Shown: positions 26,410-35,861, counted from the first letter of the stretch. The stretch: DNA of 64,000 bases from Dyadobacter sp. CY261 (GCF_021440085.1 NZ_JAKCPW010000008.1:186001-250000); one strand, 5' to 3'. Program-made: numbers and translations. The notes: a model not told the origin generated them from the letters alone.

Positions 26410-27615
26410 ATGAAATCTCTCTTGCTTTCCGGCGCATTACTTTGTCCGGGACTCGCCAGTCCGGGATTGCTTACCGCACAAACCGCTCCGGTGGCCGGCA
26501 CGCCGGCGACTGTCACTTTCGCCACCTACAATGTGAGTATGGAGGCCGAAAACTACATTCCGCGCGGCACGCCCGGAAATTCCGAAAAAGTACTGATCAA
26601 AGAACTGGCCTCGGGCTCGAACCAGCAGATCAAAAACATTGCGCAGATTATAAAAACCGTCAGGCCGGACGTGATCCTGCTCAATGAGTTCGATTACATC
26701 CAAAATCCGGCGGAGGGTGTTAGCCAGTTTGTGAAGGCTTATTTAAAAGAAGATTCAAATGGTATGAAAGGTATTGATTACCCATATTACTACTATTCAA
26801 CCGTCAATACCGGCCAACCGAGCCCTTACGACCTCGATGGCAATGGTAAAGCAGAGCAATTCGGCGCCGATGCCTGGGGATTCGGCAATTATCCGGGACA
26901 ATATGGAATGGTCCTTTTATCCCGTTTCCCGATTGACACCCAGGCAGTGCGCACGTTTCAGCATTTTAAATGGAAAGACATGCCAGGCGCGCTAAAAACT
27001 ACCAAAGCTGATGGCTCCGACTGGTACGCTCCCGACGCCTGGGCGCAATTTCCGCTTTCTTCCAAGTCACACTGGGACATTCCTGTGAAAGTCGGAACCG
27101 AAACAGTACATATTCTCACCAGCCACCCTACCCCGCCTTCATTCGACGGCCCCGAGGACCGAAATGGCAAACGCAACCACGACGAGATCCGCTTCTGGAA
27201 CGACTATATCACCGAAAGCAAAAACAGCTATATTTACGACGATCAAGGCAAAAAGGGCGGACTTCCCGCCAACGCCTCATTCGTCATATTGGGCGACCAA
27301 AATGCTTCCCCAGACGAAGGCAATGCCATTTCAGATGGCATTCGCCAACTCATCAATAATCCTGTTGTAAACGGCAGTACCACACCTGCCAGCAAAGGTG
27401 GTGCCGAGCATTCTCCTTCCAATACATTCGCCAAAAACCACACCGCATTTTGGCGCATGCGGGCTGACTATGTATTGCCATCGCGCAAAGGGTTCCAAGT
27501 GGTTGATAGTGGTGTTTTCTGGCCGGCGAAAGGGGAACCGATGGCTGAGCTGGTGGAGAAGCGGGAGTCAAGTTCGGATCATAGATTGGTTTGGGTGAGA
27601 TTGAAAGTTGAATAA
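26410..27615 (+). CDS. Secreted endonuclease/exonuclease/phosphatase-family protein
   Basis: A 401-residue exported protein of the EEP fold (DNase I-like). The ATG at 26410 is chosen over an upstream in-frame ATG because it starts with a signal peptide ending at LLTAQ. The fold motifs are in order: ATYNVSMEAENY, VILLNEFDY with the metal-binding Glu, GMVLLSRFPI, HILTSHPTPPSFD, the catalytic VILGDQNASPDEG and the final SSDHRLVWV with the Asp-His pair. All catalytic residues appear present. Substrates in this superfamily range from DNA to phospholipids and inositol phosphates. The secreted form could serve nucleic-acid or phosphate scavenging. It stands alone, between two terminators. Confidence 0.87.
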   Translation: MKSLLLSGALLCPGLASPGLLTAQTAPVAGTPATVTFATYNVSMEAENYIPRGTPGNSEKVLIKELASGSNQQIKNIAQIIKTVRPDVILLNEFDYIQNPAEGVSQFVKAYLKEDSNGMKGIDYPYYYYSTVNTGQPSPYDLDGNGKAEQFGADAWGFGNYPGQYGMVLLSRFPIDTQAVRTFQHFKWKDMPGALKTTKADGSDWYAPDAWAQFPLSSKSHWDIPVKVGTETVHILTSHPTPPSFDGPEDRNGKRNHDEIRFWNDYITESKNSYIYDDQGKKGGLPANASFVILGDQNASPDEGNAISDGIRQLINNPVVNGSTTPASKGGAEHSPSNTFAKNHTAFWRMRADYVLPSRKGFQVVDSGVFWPAKGEPMAELVEKRESSSDHRLVWVRLKVE

Positions 27616-27909
27616 AACAACCCTGATATTATTGTTTATTGTCAACTCATTCTATCGATTTCACCATCCCGGATACACCGACACAAATCACATGATGATA
27701 ATAGATATCAAGTTCTTGGAATGGACTTACACAGTATCCGTAGATGATTTATCATTTACCAAAAAAGTACTCACAAAAGTTGACGAAACAAGAAGCAGGT
27801 CAACTAGTCACATCCGTTAAGGCACAACGTATAGCATTTATAGAATCAATTTAATGCAGAATCAGTGGTCTAGGTATATTAGATTAAGCTTTTAAGTTGA
27901 TTTGATTAT
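27616..27909. other. AT-rich intergenic stretch with a doubtful short frame
   Basis: About 290 bp, visibly richer in A and T than the flanking genes. A frame of 70 codons (27608-27820, plus strand) begins inside the end of the preceding gene. It has no recognisable similarity and its codon use is unlike the neighbours, so I do not call it a gene. The stretch may be the remnant of a lost gene. Confidence 0.35.
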
Positions 27910-27955
27910 AAAGAGAAAAACCCCGGTACATAACGTACACGGGGTTTTTCTCTTT
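27910..27955. terminator. Strong bidirectional terminator between convergent genes
   Basis: Left arm 27910-27925 (AAAGAGAAAAACCCCG) and right arm 27940-27955 pair perfectly over 16 bp. An inner GTAC/GTAC match extends the hairpin. Both strands end in a T-rich arm, so it can end transcription from the nuclease-like gene side and from the DUF2723 gene, which stops at 27969. Confidence 0.92.
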
Positions 27956-27968
27956 AATAACATTTCCG

Positions 27969-30944
27969 CTACTGCGCGCCGCCATACATATTATAGGCAG
28001 CCAAATGCTTCTGGAAGATCGCTTCATATTTCTTGGCGGCGGCTTCCTGCTTGGCGTCGCGGCATTCCTGGACGATCACCTGCATGATGTAAAGGTAAAC
28101 GTTGGCGTCGCGGCGGCGGGTGGTGCTGTTGTCTTTGGCCCAGGTCAGCACTTCGTCGGCGCGGGTGGCCATTGTTTCGGCGATTCCGAGCGCTCTCTTC
28201 GTTTCGCCAAGATCGAACAACGGGCCGATGAAGTTGGCCGAGAACTGGTCGTATGGAATGCTCTTATCAGGCATGGTGGTCAGCGAGCGTTCGATGGCTT
28301 TTTTCGCCTCTTCCTTGCGGCCGTCAGCGATCAGCTGGCCAGTTAGCCGAAGGAATGCGATGCGTGCGGTTGCTACGGGCGAGCCTAGATATGTGTTGTC
28401 ATAATAGGTGTTCGGATTGTCGAGGTCGCGCCAGAACATCTTGGTCATCAAATTATTGTACATCACATCTGCATTGACGTAGCCATCGCTTGCGCCAGGC
28501 ACTTTCACTGGCAACAGTCGGTACGCGTAGCCTTCGAGCTGCATATATTCTTTGAGGTTCAAATAGCTGGATCCACCGAGGGTCGATGAGAAGTAGATCG
28601 GACGTTTCCAGTCGTTGGATGCGATGATATCGAGCATGATCAGGTCTGATTTGTACAAATCACCTTTTCCGATTGTCCAGCTGATAGAATCGCTTACGAA
28701 CGGAACGAGATCGCTCTTGATGATATTCATTTTCTTAACAGCTTCTGCGTCCACGGGCAGGAACAGCACCGACGACGGGAGAATGGATGTCATATCACCG
28801 CTTGTCAACGGCACCTGGATCGCTTTATTCTCCTGTTTCACGAGCCCGAGGTATTCTTTCAGGTTAATACCCGCTTTTACACTTGGGATCTCATAGAATG
28901 GCACGATATCATTCTTTCCGAACGCATAGTTGTTCTTGTCGAGCGAGATAGGCAGCGCTTCTGACAGATAAGTTTTGCGCTTCATCTGATCAATGTACCA
29001 ATCGGTTCCCAAAAGGCTCAGGTTACACACACGCACGTCTGTACGCAAGCCTTCAACTTCTTGCACGTACCACAACGGGAATGTATCGTTATCACCACCA
29101 GTAAACAGGATTGCATTCGGTGCGCAGGAATTGAGAAGGTTCTTCGCGAAATCAACCGAATGGTAGCGGTGGTCACGGTTGTGGTTGTCCCAACCTTTGG
29201 CGCCCATAATGATCGGAACTATCAGACCTACTGCGGTGGCAGCACCGGCACGGGCCGTGCCGCTTTTCACAAACTTGCTGATGGCGTCGGCAATGGCGAT
29301 AACGCCGTAGCCTATCCAGATGCAGAAGATATAGAAAGAACCCACATAAATGTAGTCACGCTCACGTGGTTCAGTTGGCGGGGAGTTGAGGTAAACCACC
29401 AATGCAATACCGGTAAGAATAAACAGAAGCCCTAATACAAGGAGGTCGCGCTTCTGGCGGAAATAGCAAATGACCACGCCGAACAATCCCAGCAGGAAAG
29501 GCAGCATATAATAGTTGTCGTGCGCTTTGTTCTTGGCGATGGGCTCGGGATATTTCTTGCTCACATCCCACGGCACCATATTACCAGCCCCTTCTTCATC
29601 GCTCTCACGGCCTACGAAATTCCAGAGGAAGTAGCGCCAATACATGTGGCCGATCTGATAGGAGAACATAAACGAAAGATTGTGCGCCATGGTTGGCTTC
29701 TGACCTTCCGCCAAACCTGTCATTTGCATATACAATTGCGGGTGCCCCGGCTGTGTGCTGTACATACGCGGCAAAAGCATGTTCGCACCAGGCTCATATT
29801 CATATTCAGGACGGTAGTCGTAGATCACATATTTGCCATCCTGCTTGCGGTACATCGGTGCACCGCGTTTCTGGCTTACCGGGCGGGAAACAAAAGATGG
29901 GCCGAAAAGCAAAGGACGACTTCCGTATTGCTCGCGTTTCAGGTAAGAAACGAAGCTTAGGACGTCGTTAGGGTTGTTTTCGTTGATAGGCGGATTGTAT
30001 TCCGCTCGTACAAGCACCAACAGATAGCATGCATAACCGATCAGCACGAATGCAAGGGAAAGCAAGCCGGTGTTCAGCAATACTTTGCCCTTTTTCTGAG
30101 AGAAACGGATACCCCAGATCAATGCGCCGATGAAGAGTATAATGAAGAAGATCACCCCGGATTTGTAGGGTAATCCTAGCGTATTTACAAAGAAGATTTC
30201 AAACTTACCTGCCACACTTGGAAGCCCCGGAATGATACCTGAATTGATGATCCCTAAAACCACCAAACCACCTAGAAAGGCCATAATGCCCCCAAAAACC
30301 GTAATTTTCTGATATTTCTTGAAATAATAAACCAAAGCAAGCGCCGGTATCGTGACGAGGTTCAACAAGTGGACACCGATAGAAAGACCTACCAGATAGG
30401 CGATCAGGATCAGCCAGCGGTTCTCGGCTGCGGGATCCTGTATGCGCTCCCATTTGAAAACGGCCCAGATGACAATCGCGGTAAAGAATGATGACAAACC
30501 GTACACCTCCGCTTCCACAGCCGAAAACCAGAAGGAGTCAGACCAGGTGTATGCGAGTGAACCTACCGCAGCAGCACCCATGATCAGGATCGTATCCGCG
30601 AAAGTCAGCTCTTCATCAGTTTTGGCAATGACCTTGCGAACGAGTAGTGTAATGGTCCAGAAAAGGAACAGAATAGTAAATGCACTGCTCAACACCGAAA
30701 CCATGTTGATCCAGTAGGCCACATTTAATAGGTCGCCCAATGCAAAAAGGGAAAAAATACGACCTATTAACAGAAAGAATGGAGCGCCGGGAGGGTGAGG
30801 AACCTGCAATTTGAATGCACAGGCTATGAATTCCCCGCAATCCCAGAAACTGGCAGTACGTTCGACTGTAAGGGCATATGTGATGAATGCAAAAGCAAAG
30901 ATAATCCAACCCGTAAGGTTGTTGGTACGGTTGAAACGGGTCAT
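27969..30944 (-). CDS. DUF2723 / GT117-type membrane glycosyltransferase
   Basis: A 991-residue polytopic membrane protein of the DUF2723 family, a GT-C type group related to protein O-mannosyltransferases and common in Bacteroidota. The N-terminal half has about 12 membrane helices. The first periplasmic loop carries acidic residues in SFWDCGEFIA (Asp35, Glu38) followed by PHPPG (49-53), the likely catalytic and lipid-sugar-binding region. After about residue 560 a soluble domain follows (GGDNDTFPLWYVQEVEG, then KRPIYFSSTLGGSS) with TPR-like helices at the C-terminus. A role in O-glycosylation of secreted proteins is inferred from the family. It is monocistronic, with a putative promoter about 80 nt upstream and a strong terminator behind it. 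Confidence 0.88.
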   Translation of the reverse strand: MTRFNRTNNLTGWIIFAFAFITYALTVERTASFWDCGEFIACAFKLQVPHPPGAPFFLLIGRIFSLFALGDLLNVAYWINMVSVLSSAFTILFLFWTITLLVRKVIAKTDEELTFADTILIMGAAAVGSLAYTWSDSFWFSAVEAEVYGLSSFFTAIVIWAVFKWERIQDPAAENRWLILIAYLVGLSIGVHLLNLVTIPALALVYYFKKYQKITVFGGIMAFLGGLVVLGIINSGIIPGLPSVAGKFEIFFVNTLGLPYKSGVIFFIILFIGALIWGIRFSQKKGKVLLNTGLLSLAFVLIGYACYLLVLVRAEYNPPINENNPNDVLSFVSYLKREQYGSRPLLFGPSFVSRPVSQKRGAPMYRKQDGKYVIYDYRPEYEYEPGANMLLPRMYSTQPGHPQLYMQMTGLAEGQKPTMAHNLSFMFSYQIGHMYWRYFLWNFVGRESDEEGAGNMVPWDVSKKYPEPIAKNKAHDNYYMLPFLLGLFGVVICYFRQKRDLLVLGLLFILTGIALVVYLNSPPTEPRERDYIYVGSFYIFCIWIGYGVIAIADAISKFVKSGTARAGAATAVGLIVPIIMGAKGWDNHNRDHRYHSVDFAKNLLNSCAPNAILFTGGDNDTFPLWYVQEVEGLRTDVRVCNLSLLGTDWYIDQMKRKTYLSEALPISLDKNNYAFGKNDIVPFYEIPSVKAGINLKEYLGLVKQENKAIQVPLTSGDMTSILPSSVLFLPVDAEAVKKMNIIKSDLVPFVSDSISWTIGKGDLYKSDLIMLDIIASNDWKRPIYFSSTLGGSSYLNLKEYMQLEGYAYRLLPVKVPGASDGYVNADVMYNNLMTKMFWRDLDNPNTYYDNTYLGSPVATARIAFLRLTGQLIADGRKEEAKKAIERSLTTMPDKSIPYDQFSANFIGPLFDLGETKRALGIAETMATRADEVLTWAKDNSTTRRRDANVYLYIMQVIVQECRDAKQEAAAKKYEAIFQKHLAAYNMYGGAQ

Positions 30945-31028
30945 CTGAAAGACGGTAAATTTGAAAAAGTTATATGCACGATGCGCAAAGATGGCGACTC
31001 TTTTTGAGCAGTTCTATCATTGATCGGT

Positions 31029-31057
31029 CAAAAATAGCAAAATTACCACAAGGGCAA
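31029..31057 (-). promoter_or_regulatory. Candidate promoter of the DUF2723 gene
   Basis: On the minus strand TATTTTTG (31036-31029) is a perfect TAnnTTTG element. A TTG at 31057-31055 gives a spacer of 18. A second TAnnTTTG match (TAATTTTG, 31045-31038) overlaps the spacer. The leader would be about 80 nt. Confidence is limited because such 8-mers also arise by chance in AT-rich sequence. Confidence 0.4.
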
Positions 31058-31102
31058 GGCTTGGGGATTCTTAAAAAACGTTAAAGGAGGCTTTCGCCCC
31101 CT

Positions 31103-31206
31103 CGACCATCGACCATCGACCGCCGACCATAGACCATGGACCATGGATAAGCGTTTTGTAAAATAGCTTTGCGTGAATTTCATCGTCCATGGTCCATCGT
31201 CCATGG
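31103..31206. repeat. Inverted arrays of GACCAT-type heptamers
   Basis: Six tandem 7-bp units lie at 31103-31144: CGACCAT, CGACCAT, CGACCGC, CGACCAT, AGACCAT, GGACCAT. After a 35-bp unique stretch, about three and a half units of the reverse complement follow at 31182-31206 (GTCCATG/GTCCATC). ATGGACCATGGA at 31136-31147 pairs perfectly with TCCATGGTCCAT at 31186-31197, so the whole can fold into a long hairpin. It lies between the DUF2723 gene (starting at 30944) and the stop of the ABC permease at 31211. No coding frame explains it. Confidence 0.9.
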
Positions 31207-31210
31207 TTCC

Positions 31211-32530
31211 TTACTTATAAAATATCCACTTCACCAATTCCTTATAACTAACCTTCTTCCCATACATCAGAATCCCGACTCGGTAAATGCGGGCGGCGAT
31301 CCAGGTGGTGCCTATAAATCCCAGGATGAGCAATACCATCGATAACGCTATTTCCCAGGCAGGTACACCGAACGGTATGCGGACCATCATGATGATCGGT
31401 GATGTGAATGGTATCATGGATGTCCAGAATGCGAGTGTACCGTCGGGATCTCGGAGGACGAACTGGGCAAAAACAAAGGAGAAAATGATGGGCAAGGTAA
31501 TGGGCAACATGAATTGCTGCGTATCCGCATCGTTGTCCACGGCCGCCCCTACTGCGCCAAACAACGCGCTGTACAGCAAATAGCCGCCGAGGTAATAGAA
31601 CAGGAAGCATCCCAGGATCAACGGAATATTGAGGCTTGCGACAGCGCCGAGGACTTCCACCACTGCGTTATCGACATTGTTGCCCTGCAAAGCCTGGTTG
31701 GGCACCTGGGTTTTCTGCATTTCTTTCGCCACCTGTGCCGATTGTTTTGACATATTGCTGGCCAAAATCGCCGAAGTGGCGCTGGTCAACGCAGTGGTAA
31801 GCAAAATCCAGAGCACGAACTGCGTCATCCCGACCAATGCCACGCCAATAATTTTGCCCAGCATCAATTGAAAAGGCTTGACGGAGGAAATGATCACCTC
31901 CACGATCCGACTGGTTTTTTCCTCGGTAATGCCGCGCATCACCTGCGTGCCGTAAATGAATACCGACATATAAATCAGAAATGCACAAATGCCGCCGATA
32001 ACCGTTGCCGCGCCGGAACTACTCGTCTTTTCCCCTCCTTCACTCAAACTGATGGTTTCAGAATTGACATTCACCCGCGAGTCTTCGAGTATTTTATGAG
32101 TAATGCCTGCTTCCGCCAGTTTAATGTCCTCAATTTCCTTTTCGATAACCTTTTCGATCTCCGATTTGAGGTCCATGCTCACATTCTTCTCTGCATAAAT
32201 GCGAACGTCCTTCGGCGCTTTGATCACATTGGCAGGAATGTACACCAGCGCGTTGGCACCACCGGCAGGGAATTCAGCTTTGGCCGAATCCAGGCTTTTG
32301 GTCGTAAATTCAAATTTCAGCGCCTCCGAATCTTTAAATTCGTTCTTAAACAATCCGCTTTCGTCAAGCACCTGAACTGTTTTGGTATCTACCGACCCCA
32401 CGGCCACCCAGATTACTGCCGCATAAAAGCCCACAAAAAGCAGCGGTCCCAGCAGCGTCATCACCAGGAACGACTTCTTTTTGACCCTGACCAGGTATTC
32501 TCTCCTTAAAACCAGATATATATTTCGCAT
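31211..32530 (-). CDS. ABC-2 type exporter permease (NatB-like)
   Basis: A 439-residue membrane protein of the ABC-2 family. One membrane helix near the N-terminus (about 20-42) is followed by a long extracytoplasmic domain (about 45-170; VQVLDESGLFKNEF, then LAEAGITHKILEDSRV). A cluster of about six helices covers residues 180-420, including YMSVFIYGTQVMRGITEEKTSRIVEVI, cited in part, the conserved element of Na+-efflux-type permeases. It follows the ATPase gene by 28 bp and should form the exporter with it. The substrate is unknown; Na+ or drug efflux is the usual annotation for such pairs. The inverted heptamer repeat begins just after its stop. Confidence 0.87.
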   Translation of the reverse strand: MRNIYLVLRREYLVRVKKKSFLVMTLLGPLLFVGFYAAVIWVAVGSVDTKTVQVLDESGLFKNEFKDSEALKFEFTTKSLDSAKAEFPAGGANALVYIPANVIKAPKDVRIYAEKNVSMDLKSEIEKVIEKEIEDIKLAEAGITHKILEDSRVNVNSETISLSEGGEKTSSSGAATVIGGICAFLIYMSVFIYGTQVMRGITEEKTSRIVEVIISSVKPFQLMLGKIIGVALVGMTQFVLWILLTTALTSATSAILASNMSKQSAQVAKEMQKTQVPNQALQGNNVDNAVVEVLGAVASLNIPLILGCFLFYYLGGYLLYSALFGAVGAAVDNDADTQQFMLPITLPIIFSFVFAQFVLRDPDGTLAFWTSMIPFTSPIIMMVRIPFGVPAWEIALSMVLLILGFIGTTWIAARIYRVGILMYGKKVSYKELVKWIFYK

Positions 32531-32558
32531 AGATTTCAGATTTAAATGAAATGTAACG

Positions 32559-33473
32559 CTAAGCCTCAGGGACTTCGTTAACTGCCTTCATGAATATGTC
32601 GCTCATGGTTGGGATATTCTCACCGAAAGCCCGGATTTCCACTTTCGGCAACAGATTCAGCAGCAATGCATTCGCACTGGATCCGCCATCGAGTTGGATA
32701 TTGGCACGAAGGCAGCCGTCTTCGAGAACTTTCTGATCGAGTATTTGGTAAATCGCGTCCAGCTCGTCGAGATGCCCTTTGTATTCCACAAAATAAGTAT
32801 GTGTCTTGAACTGCTCTTTAATCTCCCGCTTGGGGCCGTCGAGCACCTTGCGCGACTTGTGGATCAACGCAATATGGTCGCAAAGCTCTTCCACAGTTTC
32901 CATTCGGTGGGTCGAAAAGATAATGGTACTGCCCTTTTGCTTCAGCTCAAGGATTTCATCGCGGATGAGGTTGGCATTGATCGGGTCGAAACCCGAAAAT
33001 GGTTCGTCGAGGATGATTAGATCGGGCTCGTGCAATACCGTCGACACAAACTGCACTTTCTGTTGCATTCCTTTCGAAAGATCGGCAACTTGCTTGTCCC
33101 ACCAGGTTTTAATATCAAATTTGATAAACCAGGTTTTGAGTTTCTCCATCGCTTCTTTTTGCGAAAGGCCTTTGAGCTGGGCAAGGTAGAGCAATTGTTC
33201 GCCCACCTTCATCTTTTTGTAAAGCCCCCGCTCTTCCGGGAGATAGCCTATCCTCGAAATATGGCCGGGGTTGAGGGGAACGCCGTCAAAAAGCACTTCA
33301 CCGCTATCCGGGCCGGTAATCTGATTGATAATCCGGATCAGCGAGGTTTTACCGGCCCCATTAGGCCCAAGTAATCCAAAAATACAACCCTTGGGAACAG
33401 AAATGCTGACGTCACTCAATGCTGTATGATTGGAATATTCCTTCGTTACATTCCTTACTTCTATGATGTTCAT
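32559..33473 (-). CDS. ABC transporter ATP-binding protein
   Basis: A 304-residue ATPase subunit. The ATG at 33473 (MNIIEVRNVTKEYSNH) is taken as the start; an upstream in-frame start would add 44 residues with no family similarity. Motifs are Walker A GPNGAGKTS (about 37-45), the Q-loop region GYLPEERGLYKKM, the signature LSKGMQQKVQ, Walker B LIILDEPFSGFDP and the H-loop STHRMETVEE. The C-terminal extension of about 80 residues is the DUF4162-like tail common in this subgroup. It pairs with the ABC-2 permease directly downstream. Confidence 0.9.
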   Translation of the reverse strand: MNIIEVRNVTKEYSNHTALSDVSISVPKGCIFGLLGPNGAGKTSLIRIINQITGPDSGEVLFDGVPLNPGHISRIGYLPEERGLYKKMKVGEQLLYLAQLKGLSQKEAMEKLKTWFIKFDIKTWWDKQVADLSKGMQQKVQFVSTVLHEPDLIILDEPFSGFDPINANLIRDEILELKQKGSTIIFSTHRMETVEELCDHIALIHKSRKVLDGPKREIKEQFKTHTYFVEYKGHLDELDAIYQILDQKVLEDGCLRANIQLDGGSSANALLLNLLPKVEIRAFGENIPTMSDIFMKAVNEVPEA

Positions 33474-33572
33474 AAATCTAAAGACAGTGTAAGCGCAAAT
33501 ATGCGAAGTAATTGCCTCGTCCCTTGTCGCCGCAAGTACAAAAGCTTTATTTAACTGATTAATGGCAAAAAT

Positions 33573-33600
33573 AAAAAGCGGACGGAATAATCCGCCCGCT
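33573..33600 (-). terminator. Terminator after the 144-residue membrane protein gene
   Basis: On the minus strand AGCGGGCGGA (33600-33591) pairs with TCCGTCCGCT (33586-33577) through ten pairs, one of them a G-U wobble. The loop is 4 nt and a T run follows (A tract on the plus strand from 33573). It lies 24 bp after the stop at 33625 and separates that gene from the ABC transporter genes. Confidence 0.8.
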
Positions 33601-33624
33601 TCCAAATGCTATAAGATCTGACCT

Positions 33625-34059
33625 TTATGCGTATTTCTCGCGGATCTGAAACAGAACCCAGAAACCGATGAGGCCGCCGATGATAAATCCGAAGATACTG
33701 AGCTGAATGAGGTTACTTACCAGGCCTACCAGCAAAGCATAATAAAGCAAGTTCCAGCCGGCCCTTTTTCGTGCTTTCAACGGCGAAAAAGCCATCAGGT
33801 ACATCACAAGTGTTACAATGCCCAGGGCGATTGCCACGTAAAAGTTAAACCCGATACCTACGGAAGCACCTCCCATTCCAAAAACAGCCCCCCCAACGCC
33901 TAGGGCAGTTAATAAACCAAACACACCGATCACCGAGAGCACCAGAATAATGTAGGGGCCATACTGTACGAGAAACTCCTTAACACTATCGGAGAATGGC
34001 GGGAACTTTTGAAGGAAAATTGGTTCTAATTCTTTTTCAAGAGGCAGTTTTGATTCCAT
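33625..34059 (-). CDS. Four-helix membrane protein of unknown function
   Basis: A 144-residue integral membrane protein with hydrophobic segments at about 35-60, 70-93, 102-118 and 117-138. A hydrophilic N-terminus (about 1-30) and a short basic segment FSPLKARKRAGW between the second and third helices point to cytoplasmic loops. The segment GVGGAVFGMGGASVG is unusually glycine-rich. I do not recognise the family beyond its resemblance to small conserved membrane proteins of Cytophagales. It is followed by its own terminator and preceded by 140 bp without a gene. Confidence 0.65.
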   Translation of the reverse strand: MESKLPLEKELEPIFLQKFPPFSDSVKEFLVQYGPYIILVLSVIGVFGLLTALGVGGAVFGMGGASVGIGFNFYVAIALGIVTLVMYLMAFSPLKARKRAGWNLLYYALLVGLVSNLIQLSIFGFIIGGLIGFWVLFQIREKYA

Positions 34060-34200
34060 AGAAACGGGGATTTTAGCTGAATTTCAATTAATTGATCTTT
34101 AAAACTAAAACAAAATCCAGGAACCCGATCCCCACGACCTAGTAAGCGTTCCATCTGTTTATTTAGCGGCCTTCGACCACTTTTCCTTCGTCGCCAACCG

Positions 34201-34605
34201 CTAGTCTTCCGGATAAGGTACAAATACAAAACCCGAGAATTCTCCTATCAAAGCAAAAAGACAGCAGAACTCATCTGCGTTCTTGTAATTTTCTGTAAAA
34301 AGCGGCACCGACTCTTCGCCGATGAGCTTGCGATCGACAAACTCCTGCATATACGAAGCTTTGTAAACATAGTTGTTCGTCAGCTCGCTCGAATTGATAA
34401 GCAGTACGCCAAGGTCGATTTCGTTATTCGTTACCGCAAAAATCGGGTACTCCGAAAATCCACGCTTACGGATCTGATACGACGCTTCTTTAAGCTGGTC
34501 GGCCACTTTGATAAAATCCTGTGATATATATCCCATTAACTTCTGATTCAAATCCGGAGAATTTGCGTCGTCCATCAGGGTATTTTCATTGCTATTGTTG
34601 ATCAT
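34201..34605 (-). CDS. Conserved-looking cytoplasmic protein of unknown function
   Basis: A 134-residue acidic protein without a signal peptide. The ATG at 34605 (MINNSNENTLMDDAN) is chosen because upstream in-frame sequence lies inside the alanine dehydrogenase gene and reads as its shadow. A second ATG nine codons on is possible. Features are an N-terminal helix (LNQKLMGYISQDFIKVADQLKEA, cited in part) and a beta-rich middle (SEYPIFAVTNNEIDLGVLLI), ending in FSGFVFVPYPED. It lies 29 bp after the ald stop codon in the tsaE-ald direction, so it is probably cotranscribed. No function is proposed. Confidence 0.65.
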   Translation of the reverse strand: MINNSNENTLMDDANSPDLNQKLMGYISQDFIKVADQLKEASYQIRKRGFSEYPIFAVTNNEIDLGVLLINSSELTNNYVYKASYMQEFVDRKLIGEESVPLFTENYKNADEFCCLFALIGEFSGFVFVPYPED

Positions 34606-34634
34606 CGTAATGGTATTGTGTACAAAAAACTGTC

Positions 34635-35861
34635 TCACATCCTCGCCGCGAGCAACAATGTCAGGTCTTTGTAACGCATGTTGAAACTTCTGGCGATATG
34701 TGAGTTGGTGAGCGTGCCTTTGTGGCAGTACACTCCTTTCATAAACCAACGATTGGCATAAATCATTTCCTCGATGCCTCCGATAGTGCCCGTTTGGAGT
34801 AAAAAAGGTAAAAATACATTGCTAAGTGCTGTACTCGCCGTATGCGCTACACGCGACGGGATATTGGGCACACAATAATGAATTACCTCGTTGTATTTGA
34901 ATATCGGGTTCTTGTGGGTAGTCATCCTTGATGTCTCAAATGAACCGCCCTGATCGATACTGACGTCGATGATAACGGAGCCCGGTTTCATTTGCGAGAC
35001 CATTTCGCGCGTTACCACCATCGGGCTCAATCCATTCTCGGCACGCATAGTACCAATAACCACATCCGCCCGGCCGATGGCCTCCGCCAGCGTATCAGAG
35101 TCGATAATGGACGTGTAAAGATTCTGCCCGATCGAGTATTTCAGCCTTTGGAGCCGGTAAATATGTTTATCAAAAACCTTCACATCCGCGCCTACGCTCA
35201 ACGCAGCACGCGTGGCATACTCCGAGACCGTCCCTGCACCCAGGATCACGATCTTGGTAGGCGGTACACCGGTAATGCCACCGAGTATAATGCCCCGGCC
35301 ACCATTGGGTGTCGAAAGATATTCCGCGGCAATCAGCAGCACAGTGCTGCCGGCGATCTCGCCCATGGCACGGATAATCGGCTTTCCTCCTACCTTGTCC
35401 TCGATCAGTTCGTAGCCAATACCGGTTATTTTCAGTTCATTGAGCTTTTCAAAATATTGCTTTTCCAGCGCCGGAAGGTTTAATGCAGAAATCAGCGTGG
35501 TACCGGCCTTTACGAAGCCAAACTCATCTTCCACCAGCGGCTCCACTTTTAGGATTACATTAGCCTGGTACACTTCCTTCGGACTGTGGACGATTTTTGC
35601 ACCGGCTTCGCTGTATTCATGGTCAGATAGGTTGGCTCCCCTGCCAGCATCTTTCTCCACCCACACTTCATGCCCGTTCCTGACCAGGATCCCCACCGCG
35701 TCGGGTGTAAGCGCAATGCGGTTTTCCTGCAATGAAACTTCTTTCGGTAAGCCTATATGCAATGAATTCTGATCCTTACGGACCGCCATTAATGATTCCT
35801 GAGGATACAGCGCCGACTGTTTGGCGAGCTCTTCAAAACCGGTAATCTGAGGTTGTGGCAT
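34635..35861 (-). CDS. ald: Alanine dehydrogenase
   Basis: This enzyme interconverts L-alanine and pyruvate with NAD and ammonia. The 408-residue protein has a 25-residue N-terminal extension common in Bacteroidota. The AlaDh/PNT N-terminal domain follows (GLPKEVSLQENRIALTPDAV, EKDAGRGANLSDHEY), then the Rossmann domain (VILGAGTVSEYATRAALSVG, about 205-224) and RMTTHKNPIFKYNEVIHYCVPNIPS, cited in part, the substrate-site region containing SRVAHTAS. The pyridine-nucleotide transhydrogenase alpha subunit is the alternative, but no transmembrane part exists. It lies 47 bp after tsaE and shares the minus strand with it. Confidence 0.92.
   Translation of the reverse strand: MPQPQITGFEELAKQSALYPQESLMAVRKDQNSLHIGLPKEVSLQENRIALTPDAVGILVRNGHEVWVEKDAGRGANLSDHEYSEAGAKIVHSPKEVYQANVILKVEPLVEDEFGFVKAGTTLISALNLPALEKQYFEKLNELKITGIGYELIEDKVGGKPIIRAMGEIAGSTVLLIAAEYLSTPNGGRGIILGGITGVPPTKIVILGAGTVSEYATRAALSVGADVKVFDKHIYRLQRLKYSIGQNLYTSIIDSDTLAEAIGRADVVIGTMRAENGLSPMVVTREMVSQMKPGSVIIDVSIDQGGSFETSRMTTHKNPIFKYNEVIHYCVPNIPSRVAHTASTALSNVFLPFLLQTGTIGGIEEMIYANRWFMKGVYCHKGTLTNSHIARSFNMRYKDLTLLLAARM

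Noticed and set aside
27608..27820. 70-codon plus-strand frame after the secreted nuclease-like gene
   Set aside because: It begins inside the previous gene, has no promoter or similarity, and its codon use differs. Kept only as part of the intergenic description.
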